A stretch of DNA of 64,000 bases from Leptolyngbya sp. FACHB-8 (GTDB lineage: Bacteria; Cyanobacteriota; Cyanobacteriia; Elainellales; Elainellaceae). The DNA lies in NCBI RefSeq assembly GCF_014695575.1, contig NZ_JACJOO010000015.1, positions 124,001 through 188,000 of the forward strand, given 5' to 3'. A program made the position numbers and the translations under genes. The notes under the pieces were generated by a model. It worked only from the letters and a program-made list of their open reading frames with translations, was not told the DNA's origin and did no database searches. How positions within the stretch are numbered: position 1 is the first letter of the stretch; every line of letters starts with the position of its first letter. Shown here piece after piece: positions 18,339 through 28,656 of the stretch.

Positions 18339-18887
18339 TCAACTTGATGTACGAGCGGAAGATTCTCCTACGGGAATGGAATTGGGCCGCACCCGCATCC
18401 ACCCCAGTCCAGCAATTAGCGTGTTAATCAACAAGAAGCCGATGTCATACAGGGATTGATAGGGACCTGACTTAACGTGATGAATTTGTAAGAGATGGTG
18501 GTCGATAATCCCTTCTGTCACGTTAAAGAGCCCAAATCCCAGCATTAAAGCTCCCCAAAAAATCGCTCCGGATCGGTTAGCATCCGGCTGCTTCAAGGCC
18601 TGCCAAAGGATAATCAGGCCTGTGATCTCCACCGTCCAATTCCACAGATGAAATAGGCCATCACCTAAAGTATTGAGATCCATTCCGGCAATGGTGTTGG
18701 TGGCATCAACGTTAGAAAACATGTGATGCCATTGCAACAGTTGATGCAACACAATCCCATCAAAGAAGCCAGCATGGCTGGCTCCCAACAGGATGCCAGC
18801 GAAGATCAGAGGACGGCGATCGCCTTTGACTAAAGCAGTTTCTTTGACTGCTTCAGAGTCGGAAGCCATGGGGTTGGGAACAGTCAT
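18339..18887 (-). CDS. DUF2243 membrane protein
   Basis: This 182-residue membrane protein has four hydrophobic segments and the DUF2243 signatures FAGILLGASHAGFFDGIVLHQLLQWHHM and NVTEGIIDHHLLQIHHV. Conserved His-rich loops (HQLLQWHH, DHHLLQIHH) could bind metal, but the function is unknown. Two earlier in-frame Met codons (1 and 8) are possible starts. It is the first gene of a likely two-gene operon. Confidence 0.85.
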   Translation of the reverse strand: MTVPNPMASDSEAVKETALVKGDRRPLIFAGILLGASHAGFFDGIVLHQLLQWHHMFSNVDATNTIAGMDLNTLGDGLFHLWNWTVEITGLIILWQALKQPDANRSGAIFWGALMLGFGLFNVTEGIIDHHLLQIHHVKSGPYQSLYDIGFLLINTLIAGLGWMRVRPNSIPVGESSARTSS

Positions 18888-19095
18888 GGTGGAGATTTGA
18901 AGTATATAGGAGAATTCCCGTCTGTGCTTACGGTAGGAGGTGCGAGGCGATCGCTGGAACTGTCGATGGTAGGAGATATCGTTTGGCCGAGGAGGGGCAC
19001 AGTGCGCCCCTCCTCAACGTACAGAAGTTATGGACAATGCCTAATCCTGCTGGATAGTGTGGATAGAACGACCCAATGATGGAGAGGAGACGACG

Positions 19096-21147
19096 ATGCC
19101 CAACTTGCCTGTGAAACGGATGGTGCTTTACAAGCATGGGGTGGGTTTCTTTGAGCGTTATGGCTCGGTGGGGAGCAGTGCGGCGGTGACGCTCACCTTC
19201 AAGAAAGAGGAGATGAATGACATCCTCAAAAGCCTGGCAGCGTTTCCTCAGGGGGAAGGGCACGTGGTGAATGTGTCTTATGAGACGCCGGAGGAGAAGC
19301 AGGCAGCCTTGGCGAAAGCGCCAATTGTATTGAGTGAGAATGAGGCGTTGCTGGATCTGGTGCGATCGCTCCGAGGTCGTGCTGTTCGCTTTCACCTGGC
19401 GGAAAATGGCGATGAAGCGAGCCGCCCGCAATCCCTTACAACACCAGGCTCCGAGTTTGTCGTGAGTGGTTGCCTGGTCGGTGTGGACCAACTGGAGGCG
19501 CAGCCGGAGAGCACGCTAATTTCGATCATGACGGTGGGTGCTGAAGCGGATAGTACCCCGAACTTGCGCACCTACCCCTTGTCCCAAGTGCGAGGGTTAG
19601 ATATTCTCGACCCCCAGAGCGGCAATGACTTGCGCTATGTGCTGGAACTGAGCCAGGCCCGTGAAGACAAGCGTAGTGTGACGGTGCTGCTCGATCGCCC
19701 CAATGAAAATCTGCTGGTAACCTACGTCGCTCCCACGCCAACCTGGCGCGTTAGCTATCGTCTGGTCTATACCCCTGATCAAGCTCCTGAAGGTGGCGCA
19801 GGCAATGCCGAAACGGGGCAACTGTTGATTCAAGGTTGGGGCATTGTTGATAACCAGCTGGACGAAGATTTGGAAAACGTCTCGTTGACACTGATTGCTG
19901 GGCAACCCATCAGCTTCGTCTACGACCTCTACACACCACGCTTTATCGATCGCCCTCAAATACAGGACGAGGAGCGTACGGTTCCTGGTCCTGTGATGTT
20001 TCAGGAAGCTTTGATGGCTCCCGCATCAATGGCTCCTGATGCTCCTGATGCTTTTTATGCTTTTGAGGAACCCAGTATCGACTTTGAGATGAGCCGTTCT
20101 TTCATGGGTAAGGCGTCGTCAGCGCCAGCAGCTCCCATGCGACGTAGTTTGGAGAATGCTACGCAAGTGCAGGCAACAGGTGTTGCCCGAGGCGAGTTAT
20201 TTCAGTACGACGTAGGCATTCCAGTCACCATCAAGCGAGGTCAAAGCGCTATGGTGCCGATCCTCGGGGCGACACTGGCAGGACGGAAACAGCATTTGTT
20301 CAACTCTGAAAAACTGCCCGATCATCCGGTTGTCACGATTTCTGCGACCAACACGACAGGGCTCATTCTGGAGCGTGGCCCTGCCACCGTTTTGGAAGCC
20401 GATAATTATGTAGGAGAAGCGGTACTGGCATTTACGTCAGATCAGGGAGAATTTTTTGTGCCCTATGCAGTGGATTTGGGGGTCCAAATAACGCCCGATG
20501 TGAGTAGCCAGGAAGAGACAGCGGCGATCGCCTTCGGCCAGAATGACTACCTGATCCACGATTGGTATCGCATCACGCAAACCACTTACACCATCGAAAA
20601 CCGCAATCCCTATCCCATCAAGTTGGTGATCGAACAGCGGATTCATCCCCAGAACACATTATTTGATACTCCTGAGCCTGTTGAAATAACGGCAGAATTT
20701 CAACGCTGGCGCATGACTGTCCCAGCTCGCAGCTCACAAACGTTCATTGTAAAAGAACGGCAACAGATTGCCCGGCAGGAACGTGTTAGCGATCTCAGCT
20801 ATGAAACTTTGCAACGGTATTTGGATGAAAAATTTATCGATAAAAACTTCTACGAGCGACTGCACGATATTCTCGATCTCTACCAACAAGTACGCCAAAT
20901 TGAACGAGAAGTGAAACATCGGACTCAACAGCAAGAACGCTTCGCTCAACAACAACAGGAAGCGGCTGACAAACTTAATCCCTTAGGCCGTGATGGAGAG
21001 GAAGGCAATTTACGGCGACGGTTTGTGGCGAAAATTCAAGAATTGGAAGATGAGTGCGATCGCCTCCTGCGCGAGATTGCCGAACTGCAACAACAAGTTC
21101 CTGCACTGCAACAGCGCATTCGCCAGCAATTGCAACGTTTAGGCTAG
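19096..21147 (+). CDS. DUF4139 domain protein
   Basis: This 683-residue protein begins PNLPVKRMVLYKHGVGFFERYG and carries the beta-rich DUF4139 body (LVTYVAPTPTWRVSYRLV, ENRNPYPIKLVIEQRI). It ends in a long Gln/Glu/Arg-rich coiled coil (about 585-680). No signal peptide or membrane helix is seen. DUF4139 proteins are widespread, including a mucoidy-related eukaryotic group, but no biochemical role is established. The ATG at 19096 follows GAGGAG. The TAG stop lies inside a CTAG duplication of the next repeat. Confidence 0.85.
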   Translation: MPNLPVKRMVLYKHGVGFFERYGSVGSSAAVTLTFKKEEMNDILKSLAAFPQGEGHVVNVSYETPEEKQAALAKAPIVLSENEALLDLVRSLRGRAVRFHLAENGDEASRPQSLTTPGSEFVVSGCLVGVDQLEAQPESTLISIMTVGAEADSTPNLRTYPLSQVRGLDILDPQSGNDLRYVLELSQAREDKRSVTVLLDRPNENLLVTYVAPTPTWRVSYRLVYTPDQAPEGGAGNAETGQLLIQGWGIVDNQLDEDLENVSLTLIAGQPISFVYDLYTPRFIDRPQIQDEERTVPGPVMFQEALMAPASMAPDAPDAFYAFEEPSIDFEMSRSFMGKASSAPAAPMRRSLENATQVQATGVARGELFQYDVGIPVTIKRGQSAMVPILGATLAGRKQHLFNSEKLPDHPVVTISATNTTGLILERGPATVLEADNYVGEAVLAFTSDQGEFFVPYAVDLGVQITPDVSSQEETAAIAFGQNDYLIHDWYRITQTTYTIENRNPYPIKLVIEQRIHPQNTLFDTPEPVEITAEFQRWRMTVPARSSQTFIVKERQQIARQERVSDLSYETLQRYLDEKFIDKNFYERLHDILDLYQQVRQIEREVKHRTQQQERFAQQQQEAADKLNPLGRDGEEGNLRRRFVAKIQELEDECDRLLREIAELQQQVPALQQRIRQQLQRLG

Positions 21148-21249
21148 TGGTCTGTCAATGTTCAAGTGTGGGGTTATCCCACACTTGAACATGAAACTTG
21201 AGGATTTTTTGAGGGGTCGCAGACCCCTCAAAAACTTCTTGACAGAGTA
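21148..21249. repeat. Family E element with CTAG duplication at the DUF4139 stop
   Basis: Ends TGGTCTGTCAA and TTGACAGAGTA (9 of 11 paired) hold two hairpins, TTCAAGTGTGGG... and TTTTTGAGGGGTC.... CTAG flanks both sides (21144-21147, 21250-21253). The left CTAG includes the DUF4139 TAG stop. A solo end with the same sequence lies at about 44188-44201, also against CTAG. Confidence 0.7.
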
Positions 21250-21261
21250 CTAGGGGGCGAC

Positions 21262-21298
21262 AAAAAGAAGCCGCAGCTCTCACAGAACTACGGCTTCT
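21262..21298 (-). terminator. Intrinsic terminator of chlN
   Basis: On the minus strand GAAGCCGTAG pairs with CTGCGGCTTC, with one G-T pair, and TTTTTG follows. It starts 16 bases after the chlN stop. Confidence 0.75.
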
Positions 21299-21314
21299 CA
21301 GATTTTGGATGCGA

Positions 21315-22748
<1,434 letters not shown>

Positions 22749-22817
22749 TCAATGCGTGGATGAGTAAATTCTTTTTCTTCTACCTTTCGCTTCCTTGCCT
22801 CCTGCTCCTTCTGTCCC

Positions 22818-23261
22818 CTACTTTTTGCTGGATTCGCGATCGCGAGCTGCTCCGCTATACCGGGCACCTTCGCAAGATTCATCGATCAGAGAGGGTAGCT
22901 TTTGGGATTTTGCAGATTCGAGAGGTTCGAGGGCGGGAGGGGATTGGGACGGAAGCATCTTAACGGGTTTGTTTTCTTCCTCAACGGCCTGGAGGGTTTG
23001 TAATTCCTCGTTAGGGTTGAAGTTTAGACCCAGGGCCAGGATGATGCGATCGGGATTATTGCTAAGGCTAACGACCAGGGGAAGGAGTTGAGTGAGTTGG
23101 GGTTCGAGGGATGCCAGAGTTCCCAAAATGAAACTGGAGGAGGGACGGCGTTGGCCTCCGCAATCGACCCAAACCCCCAGCTGATCAATCCATTCACGAT
23201 TTTCCTGGTAGTAGCTTAGCCAACGACGTTTTAGAGATTGACGCAAGTATTGAATATTCAC
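22818..23261 (-). CDS. Small protein between chlL and chlN (DUF5331-like)
   Basis: This 147-residue soluble protein (MNIQYLRQSLKRRWLSYYQENREWIDQLGVWV...) matches my memory of the DUF5331 proteins that sit between chlL and chlN in cyanobacteria. The N-terminal about 95 residues look conserved; the Pro/Ser/Glu-rich tail is probably variable. No catalytic motif is visible. The start is GTG, preceded by AGGTG. Its position suggests a role tied to the dark reductase, but this is inference. Confidence 0.75.
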   Translation of the reverse strand: MNIQYLRQSLKRRWLSYYQENREWIDQLGVWVDCGGQRRPSSSFILGTLASLEPQLTQLLPLVVSLSNNPDRIILALGLNFNPNEELQTLQAVEEENKPVKMLPSQSPPALEPLESAKSQKLPSLIDESCEGARYSGAARDRESSKK

Positions 23262-23433
23262 GCACCTGAACCATTAACAAGCAAAGGAACTATCTAAGAT
23301 TATGTTTGAGAAGTTCCGTAAGGAATTGATTTTTATGCACTGGAAGTACGAAAAAAATCGCTTCTCAAACACCTCTAAGATTTTGCATTGAATTGGTTTC
23401 AGGCTTGAACATAACCGCAACCAATCGTAAGGA

Positions 23434-24300
23434 TTAAACCATCATCAAATCCATGTCTTCACTCTCGCTTTTTGGAGCGTGCTTTTCTGGATTGAGATAG
23501 AAATCAGATAGCAAACTGAACAGCTCGCGATCGGGAGAATCGTTAGGAACAACTCCTTCTGGGGAAGCCAAAATTTGGTCTGCAATGTTCAGATAGAAGT
23601 CACAGACATAGTTGAGCGAGGGATCAGATTCTGCCATTTCAAACAAAGTTTTGCCTTTGACCCGCGATACGCGAATGTCTTCAATCAGCGGCAACACTTC
23701 CAGCACTGGCATGGGAACGGTTTCGATGTATTTGTCGATCAGGTCGCGCTTGGCAGTACGGTTACCGATCAACCCGGCCAAACGCAATGGATGCGTGCGG
23801 GCTTTTTCTCGGACAGAGGCTGCAATCCGGTTGGCGGCAAATAGCGCATCAAAGCCATTATCAGTCACGATCATGCAGTAGTCAGCGTAGTTGAGAGGTG
23901 CCGCAAAACCACCGCACACCACGTCACCCAACACATCGAACAGAATGACATCGTACTCGTCAAAGGCGTTGAGCTCTTTCAGGAGCTTCACTGTCTCACC
24001 GACTACATAACCGCCACAACCAGCCCCAGCAGGAGGGCCACCGGCCTCAACACAATCCACACCGCCATAGCCCTTGTAGATCACATCTTCGGGCCAAATA
24101 TCTTCGTAGTGGAAATTCTTTTCCTGCAAGGTGTCGATGATGGTGGGAATCAAAAAGCCTGTCAGGGTGAAGGTGCTATCGTGCTTCGGGTCGCATCCGA
24201 TTTGTAGAACCTTCTTGCCTCGCCGTGCCAGTGCAACGGAGATATTGCAACTGGTCGTGGATTTACCGATTCCACCTTTTCCATAGACGGCTAGTTTCAC
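23434..24300 (-). CDS. chlL: Light-independent protochlorophyllide reductase ATP-binding subunit L
   Basis: This 288-residue ChlL is the NifH-like ATPase that feeds electrons to ChlN/ChlB. The P-loop is [12 protein letters not shown] (6-17). The [4Fe-4S] cysteines shared by the dimer are C95 (AGAGCGG) and C129 (GDVVCGG). The acidic C-terminal tail ends [10 protein letters not shown]. It is the first gene of the minus-strand chlL-(small gene)-chlN group and is preceded by a 658-base region that should hold its promoter. Confidence 0.98.
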   Translation of the reverse strand: MKLAVYGKGGIGKSTTSCNISVALARRGKKVLQIGCDPKHDSTFTLTGFLIPTIIDTLQEKNFHYEDIWPEDVIYKGYGGVDCVEAGGPPAGAGCGGYVVGETVKLLKELNAFDEYDVILFDVLGDVVCGGFAAPLNYADYCMIVTDNGFDALFAANRIAASVREKARTHPLRLAGLIGNRTAKRDLIDKYIETVPMPVLEVLPLIEDIRVSRVKGKTLFEMAESDPSLNYVCDFYLNIADQILASPEGVVPNDSPDRELFSLLSDFYLNPEKHAPKSESEDMDLMMV

Positions 24301-24958
24301 GAGCGGGTTCTCCGTAGTACGTGTAGAGGGCGATTGAGGGGATTAGAGAGAGGAGAGAGTGCAGACTTTCCCGGAAGCAATCGGGAAAGCCTGCGGGTGT
24401 AAATGGAAAAACCATTTAGTCCTTTAACCTTCCGGTCACACTTTGCATTATTCACGGAAGAATGGGCTGTGGGAAGGGTACTGAAATTTGGAAATGCGAG
24501 CAAATGGAAGCAAAAAGCAGCATCAAGTACATTGAAGCTCATTAAAGGTGCAAGAGAGTTTATTAGAGCTTAAGCGATAAACAGAATCTCTTTGTGTCTT
24601 CCTTTTGTAGAAAGAGGAACAATAGACAAATAGATTAAAGCTTCAAATCTTTAGAATTACGATTGATTTTCGTCTAGAGCCTAGCTGCCATGCTCTCGAA
24701 GAGCTTCAAGCGGCTGAGCCAGTCTTTGAATGAAGCGATCGCCCCCCACTTCAGATCGCCCTGGATCCCTTCCTATTCAAGGAGACAGCCCTTTCCCTAT
24801 AGCTTCGAACCAGAGGGATGAACCGCAAAAATCATCCTTAACTTTGCTGAGGATCGTCGGTCAACCTGTCCTTAAAAACGACGAAAAATGGGCATTTCAG
24901 AATTCCCTGTAAATTATGATGAATTTTTTGAGATGCAGGGTCTGGAGAAGGAGACGCG
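24301..24958. other. Divergent intergenic region chlL / cobD
   Basis: No recognisable gene or strong hairpin is present. It should contain the promoters of chlL (minus) and cobD (plus). Two HIP1-related sites occur. Short open frames here have no family features. Confidence 0.45.
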
Positions 24959-26005
24959 TTGAGTATTTTGACTGGTTTTGCTGGAATAGAGGCTTTTCTA
25001 CAGCCTGCCCAGAGTAATTTGGCACAAGGCGCTGTCTTTTCCTTGGGCATTGCCGCTTTGTTGGATTACCTGATTGGCGACCCATGGGGATGGTTGCATC
25101 CAGTGCAGGTGATGGGCTGGGTAATTGGCCAATACAGCCGATGGGTGCTGAAAACCTTCGATAATCCAGCAGCCCAACGAATAGCTGGTGTCGGTTTAAC
25201 CCTGTTGCTGGTGGTGGGGAGTGGCGCGATCGCCTGGCTGATCATCATCGCTGCTCACCAACTGCATCCCTTCTTTGGCCTGGCTGTGCAAAGCGTGTTA
25301 CTCGCCAGTTGCTTTGCTGGACGCAGCTTAAGAGCAGCCGCAGAAGACGTTTTGCGGCCCCTTGATGCAGGTGATTTGGAAACAGCGCGGTTGACGTTGA
25401 GCCGCTATGTGGGCCGAGATACCGCTCAGCTATCAGAAACAGAAGTGCGGCGGGCGGTGCTGGAAACCGTGACGGAAAACGCAACGGATGGAGTGATGGG
25501 GCCGTTATTTTGGGCGATCGCTGGGCTTTTCCTGCCCACAGGCCCGGCACCTTTAGCTTTGGCCTATAAAGCCGCCAGTACTCTCGATTCTATGGTGGGG
25601 TACCGAGAAGCCCCCTACACCTATTTGGGGTGGAGTAGCGCCCGCTTTGAAGATGGACTGACCTGGATTCCCTGTCGTCTCGCGGTTCTGACCATTGCAC
25701 TACTCTCTGGCCGACCGGGGCATGTACTTCGCATTTGCCGCCGCGATGCACCTCAAGATCCAAGTCCCAATGCAGGTTGGAGTGAGTGTGCTTATGCCGC
25801 AGCGTTGGGAGTGCAGGTGGGTGGCACGAATGTCTATCGAGGGATCGTTAAACAGAAGCCACTGTTAGGTGATGGCACACAGCCCATTACAACGCAGATT
25901 ATTCATCAGGCAATGAGATTGACACGGTGGGCATTTCTGGGATGGCTGAGTGGGGCGATCGCCCTTATCTCCGGAAACGCCTTATTCAATCTGAGTTTGG
26001 GTTAA
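24959..26005 (+). CDS. cobD: Adenosylcobinamide-phosphate synthase (CobD/CbiB)
   Basis: This 348-residue integral membrane enzyme of cobalamin synthesis attaches (R)-1-amino-2-propanol (or its phosphate) to adenosylcobyric acid. Family marks are LLDYLIGDPWGWLHPVQVMG, RDTAQLSETEVRRAVLETVTENATDGV and YKAASTLDSMVGYR. It starts with TTG at 24959, preceded by GGAGAAGGAG. The last five residues (NLSLG) and the TAA stop are encoded by the left end of a family B repeat, so the native C-terminus was probably altered. Confidence 0.93.
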   Translation: MSILTGFAGIEAFLQPAQSNLAQGAVFSLGIAALLDYLIGDPWGWLHPVQVMGWVIGQYSRWVLKTFDNPAAQRIAGVGLTLLLVVGSGAIAWLIIIAAHQLHPFFGLAVQSVLLASCFAGRSLRAAAEDVLRPLDAGDLETARLTLSRYVGRDTAQLSETEVRRAVLETVTENATDGVMGPLFWAIAGLFLPTGPAPLALAYKAASTLDSMVGYREAPYTYLGWSSARFEDGLTWIPCRLAVLTIALLSGRPGHVLRICRRDAPQDPSPNAGWSECAYAAALGVQVGGTNVYRGIVKQKPLLGDGTQPITTQIIHQAMRLTRWAFLGWLSGAIALISGNALFNLSLG

Positions 26006-26107
26006 GGGCTTTTTCGGGAGGCGCGCGAGGCGCGCCCCAAAAAAAACATTTTGTCGTACGCATAGCGCACGACAAAATGAGCTCTTGGTCTTATCCCAAA
26101 TTGAGGT
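25988..26107. repeat. Family B element, copy 4, overlapping the cobD end
   Basis: Left end AATCTGAGTTTGGGTTAAGG, right end CTTATCCCAAATTGAGGT, with two inner hairpins (GGCGCGC... and CATTTTGTCGT.../...ACGACAAAATG). ATTC flanks both sides (25984-25987, 26108-26111). The left end is in frame with cobD and gives its stop. Confidence 0.75.
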
Positions 26108-26262
26108 ATTCAAAATTCTCTTAACTTCTGGCTTAACTTCCTAAACGCCGGTGGTTCAAACCGGGCTTAAGCGGCAAACTAACGTCATGGTCAGAGAACG
26201 GCAACCCCCGCCAGCTAAACCCAACGCCTTAAAACACCCCCCATCAAACACCAGAAGCCCTC

Positions 26263-26439
26263 ATGAACCTTTCCTACCGTGGCATTTCATACCAATCTAA
26301 ATCTCCTGTAGTCGAACCGGGTGAGACGACTCAAACGGCCCGCTTCCTGGGTAACCCCTACAAAGTCTTACAAGCCAGAGTCGTCCAGCACCAAAATTCC
26401 GCTCCTCTCAAATATCGTGGTATCGACTACAACGCCTAA
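26263..26439 (+). CDS. Tiny DUF4278-type protein 1
   Basis: This 58-residue protein has the pattern of the cyanobacterial DUF4278 family: start MNLSYRGISYQ, a middle Glu, and a closing LKYRGIDYNA. These proteins are short, basic and of unknown function. A near-identical second gene follows after 59 bases, so the pair arose by tandem duplication and is probably co-transcribed. No strong ribosome site is seen (CAGAAGCCCTC precedes ATG). Confidence 0.7.
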   Translation: MNLSYRGISYQSKSPVVEPGETTQTARFLGNPYKVLQARVVQHQNSAPLKYRGIDYNA

Positions 26440-26498
26440 CCCCATTCTCCGCGTTCTCCAGTTTCCGCTTTGCCCCCCTCAATCTCGGAGTTCTCACC

Positions 26499-26678
26499 AT
26501 GCACCTTTCCTACCGAGCGATTTCCTACAGAATCACGACCCCTGCCATTGAGCTCACCGAAACGGATCAGACTGCTCTCTCCGTGAGTAACCGCTTTAAG
26601 GTCCAGCAAACAACGGTTGCCCAACGGACTGGGGTTGTATCCAATCTGAAGTATCGCGGTGTTGAACCGAGTACCTGA
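26499..26678 (+). CDS. Tiny DUF4278-type protein 2
   Basis: This 59-residue protein starts MHLSYRAISYR and closes LKYRGVEPST, the same framework as its upstream neighbour. The middle differs strongly, so the duplication is not recent or evolves fast. AATCTCGGAG precedes the ATG at usable spacing. A terminator follows at 26783. Confidence 0.7.
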   Translation: MHLSYRAISYRITTPAIELTETDQTALSVSNRFKVQQTTVAQRTGVVSNLKYRGVEPST

Positions 26679-26782
26679 TATTGCCTGCGATGCTGATGCA
26701 AAGAACCCCCATCCAATCGGCATCCGCTAAGGCAAGTGCGCTGTGCGTCTACAATCAACTGCTCCTACTCTGAACACACACG

Positions 26783-26809
26783 AGCCTGAGAGGTATCTCA
26801 GGCTTTTTT
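26783..26809 (+). terminator. Intrinsic terminator after the DUF4278 pair
   Basis: AGCCTGAG pairs with CTCAGGCT around a six-base loop, followed by T6. Confidence 0.8.
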
Positions 26810-26869
26810 CTTGGGTCAATTAGGAGAAAAGCTGCGCTCTTTTTTGATCGCTTCGTAGTGTATGGCTAT

Positions 26870-26926
26870 GTGGATGGGATGTGGTGAGAGGGATACGAAG
26901 CGCTCCTCTCACCACATCCCATCCAC
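26870..26926. repeat. Perfect 22-bp hairpin after the ABC permease gene
   Basis: GTGGATGGGATGTGGTGAGAGG-type arms pair exactly. It begins 21 bases past the permease stop. A similar GTGGATGGAATG stem lies at 58.8 kb. Confidence 0.6.
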
Positions 26927-26947
26927 GGGTCTATGACAATTCCGTTC

Positions 26948-27625
26948 TTATTCTGTTGCGGAGGCGAGGTGTTGTTGGGAGCGACGGGAGCCTTTGTAAA
27001 GCTTCCGGGTTGGGTTAGTGGCCCATTCTAGTGAGAGCAATGCGCCATTGAGGGCAAAGGCTAGAACCGAGACAGCGATCGCCCCTGCCCAGATCTTGTC
27101 ATAGCGTCCGGCTTGAGCAATGCCATCGAAGAGTAGCGTGCCCAGCCCCCCCGCACCAAACTTGGCTCCGATGGTGGCGATCGCGATCGCCACCACTGCC
27201 GACAACCGCAGTCCTGCTAAGAAAATGGGCAGAATTAGCGGTACCTGCACCTGCCACCAGCGCTGCCACACACTCATCCCCATCCCCCGTGCTGCCTCAA
27301 TGACGGATGGGGAAATGGCCTGCAAGCCTACCACCAAATTTCGCACCAGAATGACCTGGGTGTAGATCACCATCGCTGCAATCACTGAGCGATCATTCAA
27401 CCCAAAAAAGGGCACCAGCAGAATGATCAGGGCCAGGCTGGGAACCGTATAGAGGATGCCCAGGGTGCCGAGAACGGGTACATTGAGCCAGCGGTAGCGG
27501 TAGATGAGCAGGGCCAGGGGGAGGGCGACGAGGACGGCGATCGCCAACGTCAACAGCGTCATGCTCAGGTGCTCCAGCACCAACTTCCAGACCACGGCGG
27601 GATTTTGGAGAATGTAACCCATCAA
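26948..27625 (-). CDS. OpuC-like ABC transporter permease
   Basis: This 225-residue permease has five to six membrane helices and the binding-protein-dependent signature EAARGMGMSVWQRWWQVQVPLILP, the EAA loop that contacts the ATPase. It resembles OpuCB/OpuCD permeases for glycine betaine, choline or carnitine. Its start overlaps the end of the ATPase gene by 4 bases, so translation is coupled. It is the last gene of the operon and the only permease, so it may form a homodimer, unlike the two-permease OpuC systems. Confidence 0.88.
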   Translation of the reverse strand: MMGYILQNPAVVWKLVLEHLSMTLLTLAIAVLVALPLALLIYRYRWLNVPVLGTLGILYTVPSLALIILLVPFFGLNDRSVIAAMVIYTQVILVRNLVVGLQAISPSVIEAARGMGMSVWQRWWQVQVPLILPIFLAGLRLSAVVAIAIATIGAKFGAGGLGTLLFDGIAQAGRYDKIWAGAIAVSVLAFALNGALLSLEWATNPTRKLYKGSRRSQQHLASATE

Positions 27626-28590
27626 GCACCTGCCCCGACACTGGCTGAATCGCGAATGTGCTCCAGAGTCAGGAACCCAACGGCATTGCCGTCTTCTAGC
27701 ACAGTCAAACGACGGGCCCCCGTCCGGAGGATGAGGGAAAGCGCATGGCGCAGGCTGTCGTCGCGGGTAATGGTGGGTTCGGCATCGGTGTGGGCGTAGT
27801 TGGGGGGCATATCCATCATGGCCGTCTCCACACGCAGCAGGCTGAGTTGCCGCACCATGTCATCAGCTCCCATCAGCTCGTGGACAAAGTAATCTGCTGG
27901 TTGCGTCAGGATGTGGAACGGGGTGTCATATTGCACGACCTGCCCGGTCCGCATAATCAGAATGTTGTCAGCCAGGCGCAACGCTTCTTCAACATCGTGA
28001 GAGACAAATAGAATCGTCTTCTTGAGTTGTCGTTGCAATCGCAAAATCTCATCCTGCAATGCGGTGCGGGTAATGGCATCGATCGCCCCAAACGGTTCGT
28101 CCATCAAAATGACCTGCGGATCACCGGCCAGAGCACGGGCCACACCCACCCGCTGCTGCTGACCACCTGAGAGTTGAGCGGGATAGCGATCGCGAAAATC
28201 CCCTGGATCCAATGCTACGAGCGTGAGTAACTCATCCACCCGCTCTTGAATTTTGGGACGTGACCAACCCAATAACTTGGGCACCACGGCAATATTTTGG
28301 GCCACCGTCATGTGGGGGAAGAGACCCGATTGCTGGATGACGTAACCAATTTGTTTCCGCAGGCTTGTGGCTTTCATTCGCCGGATATCCTGCCCATCCA
28401 GGTAAATCGTGCCAGAGGTGGGCTCATAGAGCCGGTTCACCATCTTGAGCAGAGTGGTTTTGCCGCAACCACTCGGCCCCAGCAACACGACGAGTTTGCC
28501 GGCTTCAATTTCGCAGGTCACTTCATTGACGGCCAGTCGAGATGCCCCCGGAAACCGCAGTGAGACTTGATTAAACTGAATTGCGCTCAC
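27622..28590 (-). CDS. OpuC-like ABC transporter ATP-binding protein
   Basis: This 322-residue ATPase has Walker A GPSGCGKTT (near 38-46), signature LSGGQQQRVGVARAL, Walker B VILMDEPFGAID and the switch His in LFVSHDVEEAL. The C-terminus carries a CBS-type segment (TRDDSLRHALSLILRTGARRLTVLEDGNAVGFLTLEHI), as in OpuA/OpuC ATPases where CBS modules sense ionic strength. It lies between the binding-protein and permease genes, with a hairpin in the upstream spacer. Confidence 0.92.
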   Translation of the reverse strand: MSAIQFNQVSLRFPGASRLAVNEVTCEIEAGKLVVLLGPSGCGKTTLLKMVNRLYEPTSGTIYLDGQDIRRMKATSLRKQIGYVIQQSGLFPHMTVAQNIAVVPKLLGWSRPKIQERVDELLTLVALDPGDFRDRYPAQLSGGQQQRVGVARALAGDPQVILMDEPFGAIDAITRTALQDEILRLQRQLKKTILFVSHDVEEALRLADNILIMRTGQVVQYDTPFHILTQPADYFVHELMGADDMVRQLSLLRVETAMMDMPPNYAHTDAEPTITRDDSLRHALSLILRTGARRLTVLEDGNAVGFLTLEHIRDSASVGAGA

Positions 28591-28619
28591 AGTAGGTTGA
28601 CCTCAACGTGTGTACTCAA

Positions 28620-28655
28620 GTTTGATTTTTCGTACTGGCGCGCGAAAAATCAAAC
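28620..28655. repeat. Hairpin inside the osmolyte operon
   Basis: GTTTGATTTTTCG pairs exactly with CGAAAAATCAAAC. It sits one base after the TAG stop of the binding-protein gene and 29 bases before the ATPase start, a place where a hairpin can stabilise the upstream mRNA or cause partial termination. Confidence 0.6.
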
Positions 28656-28656
28656 G

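Noticed and set aside
24297..24542. Open frame upstream of chlL on the minus strand
   Set aside because: It overlaps the chlL start and looks like 5' untranslated sequence; there are no family features.
26145..26180. tRNA T-loop-like GGTTCAAACC
   Set aside because: There is no acceptor or anticodon stem at suitable distance. No tRNA was found in the window.
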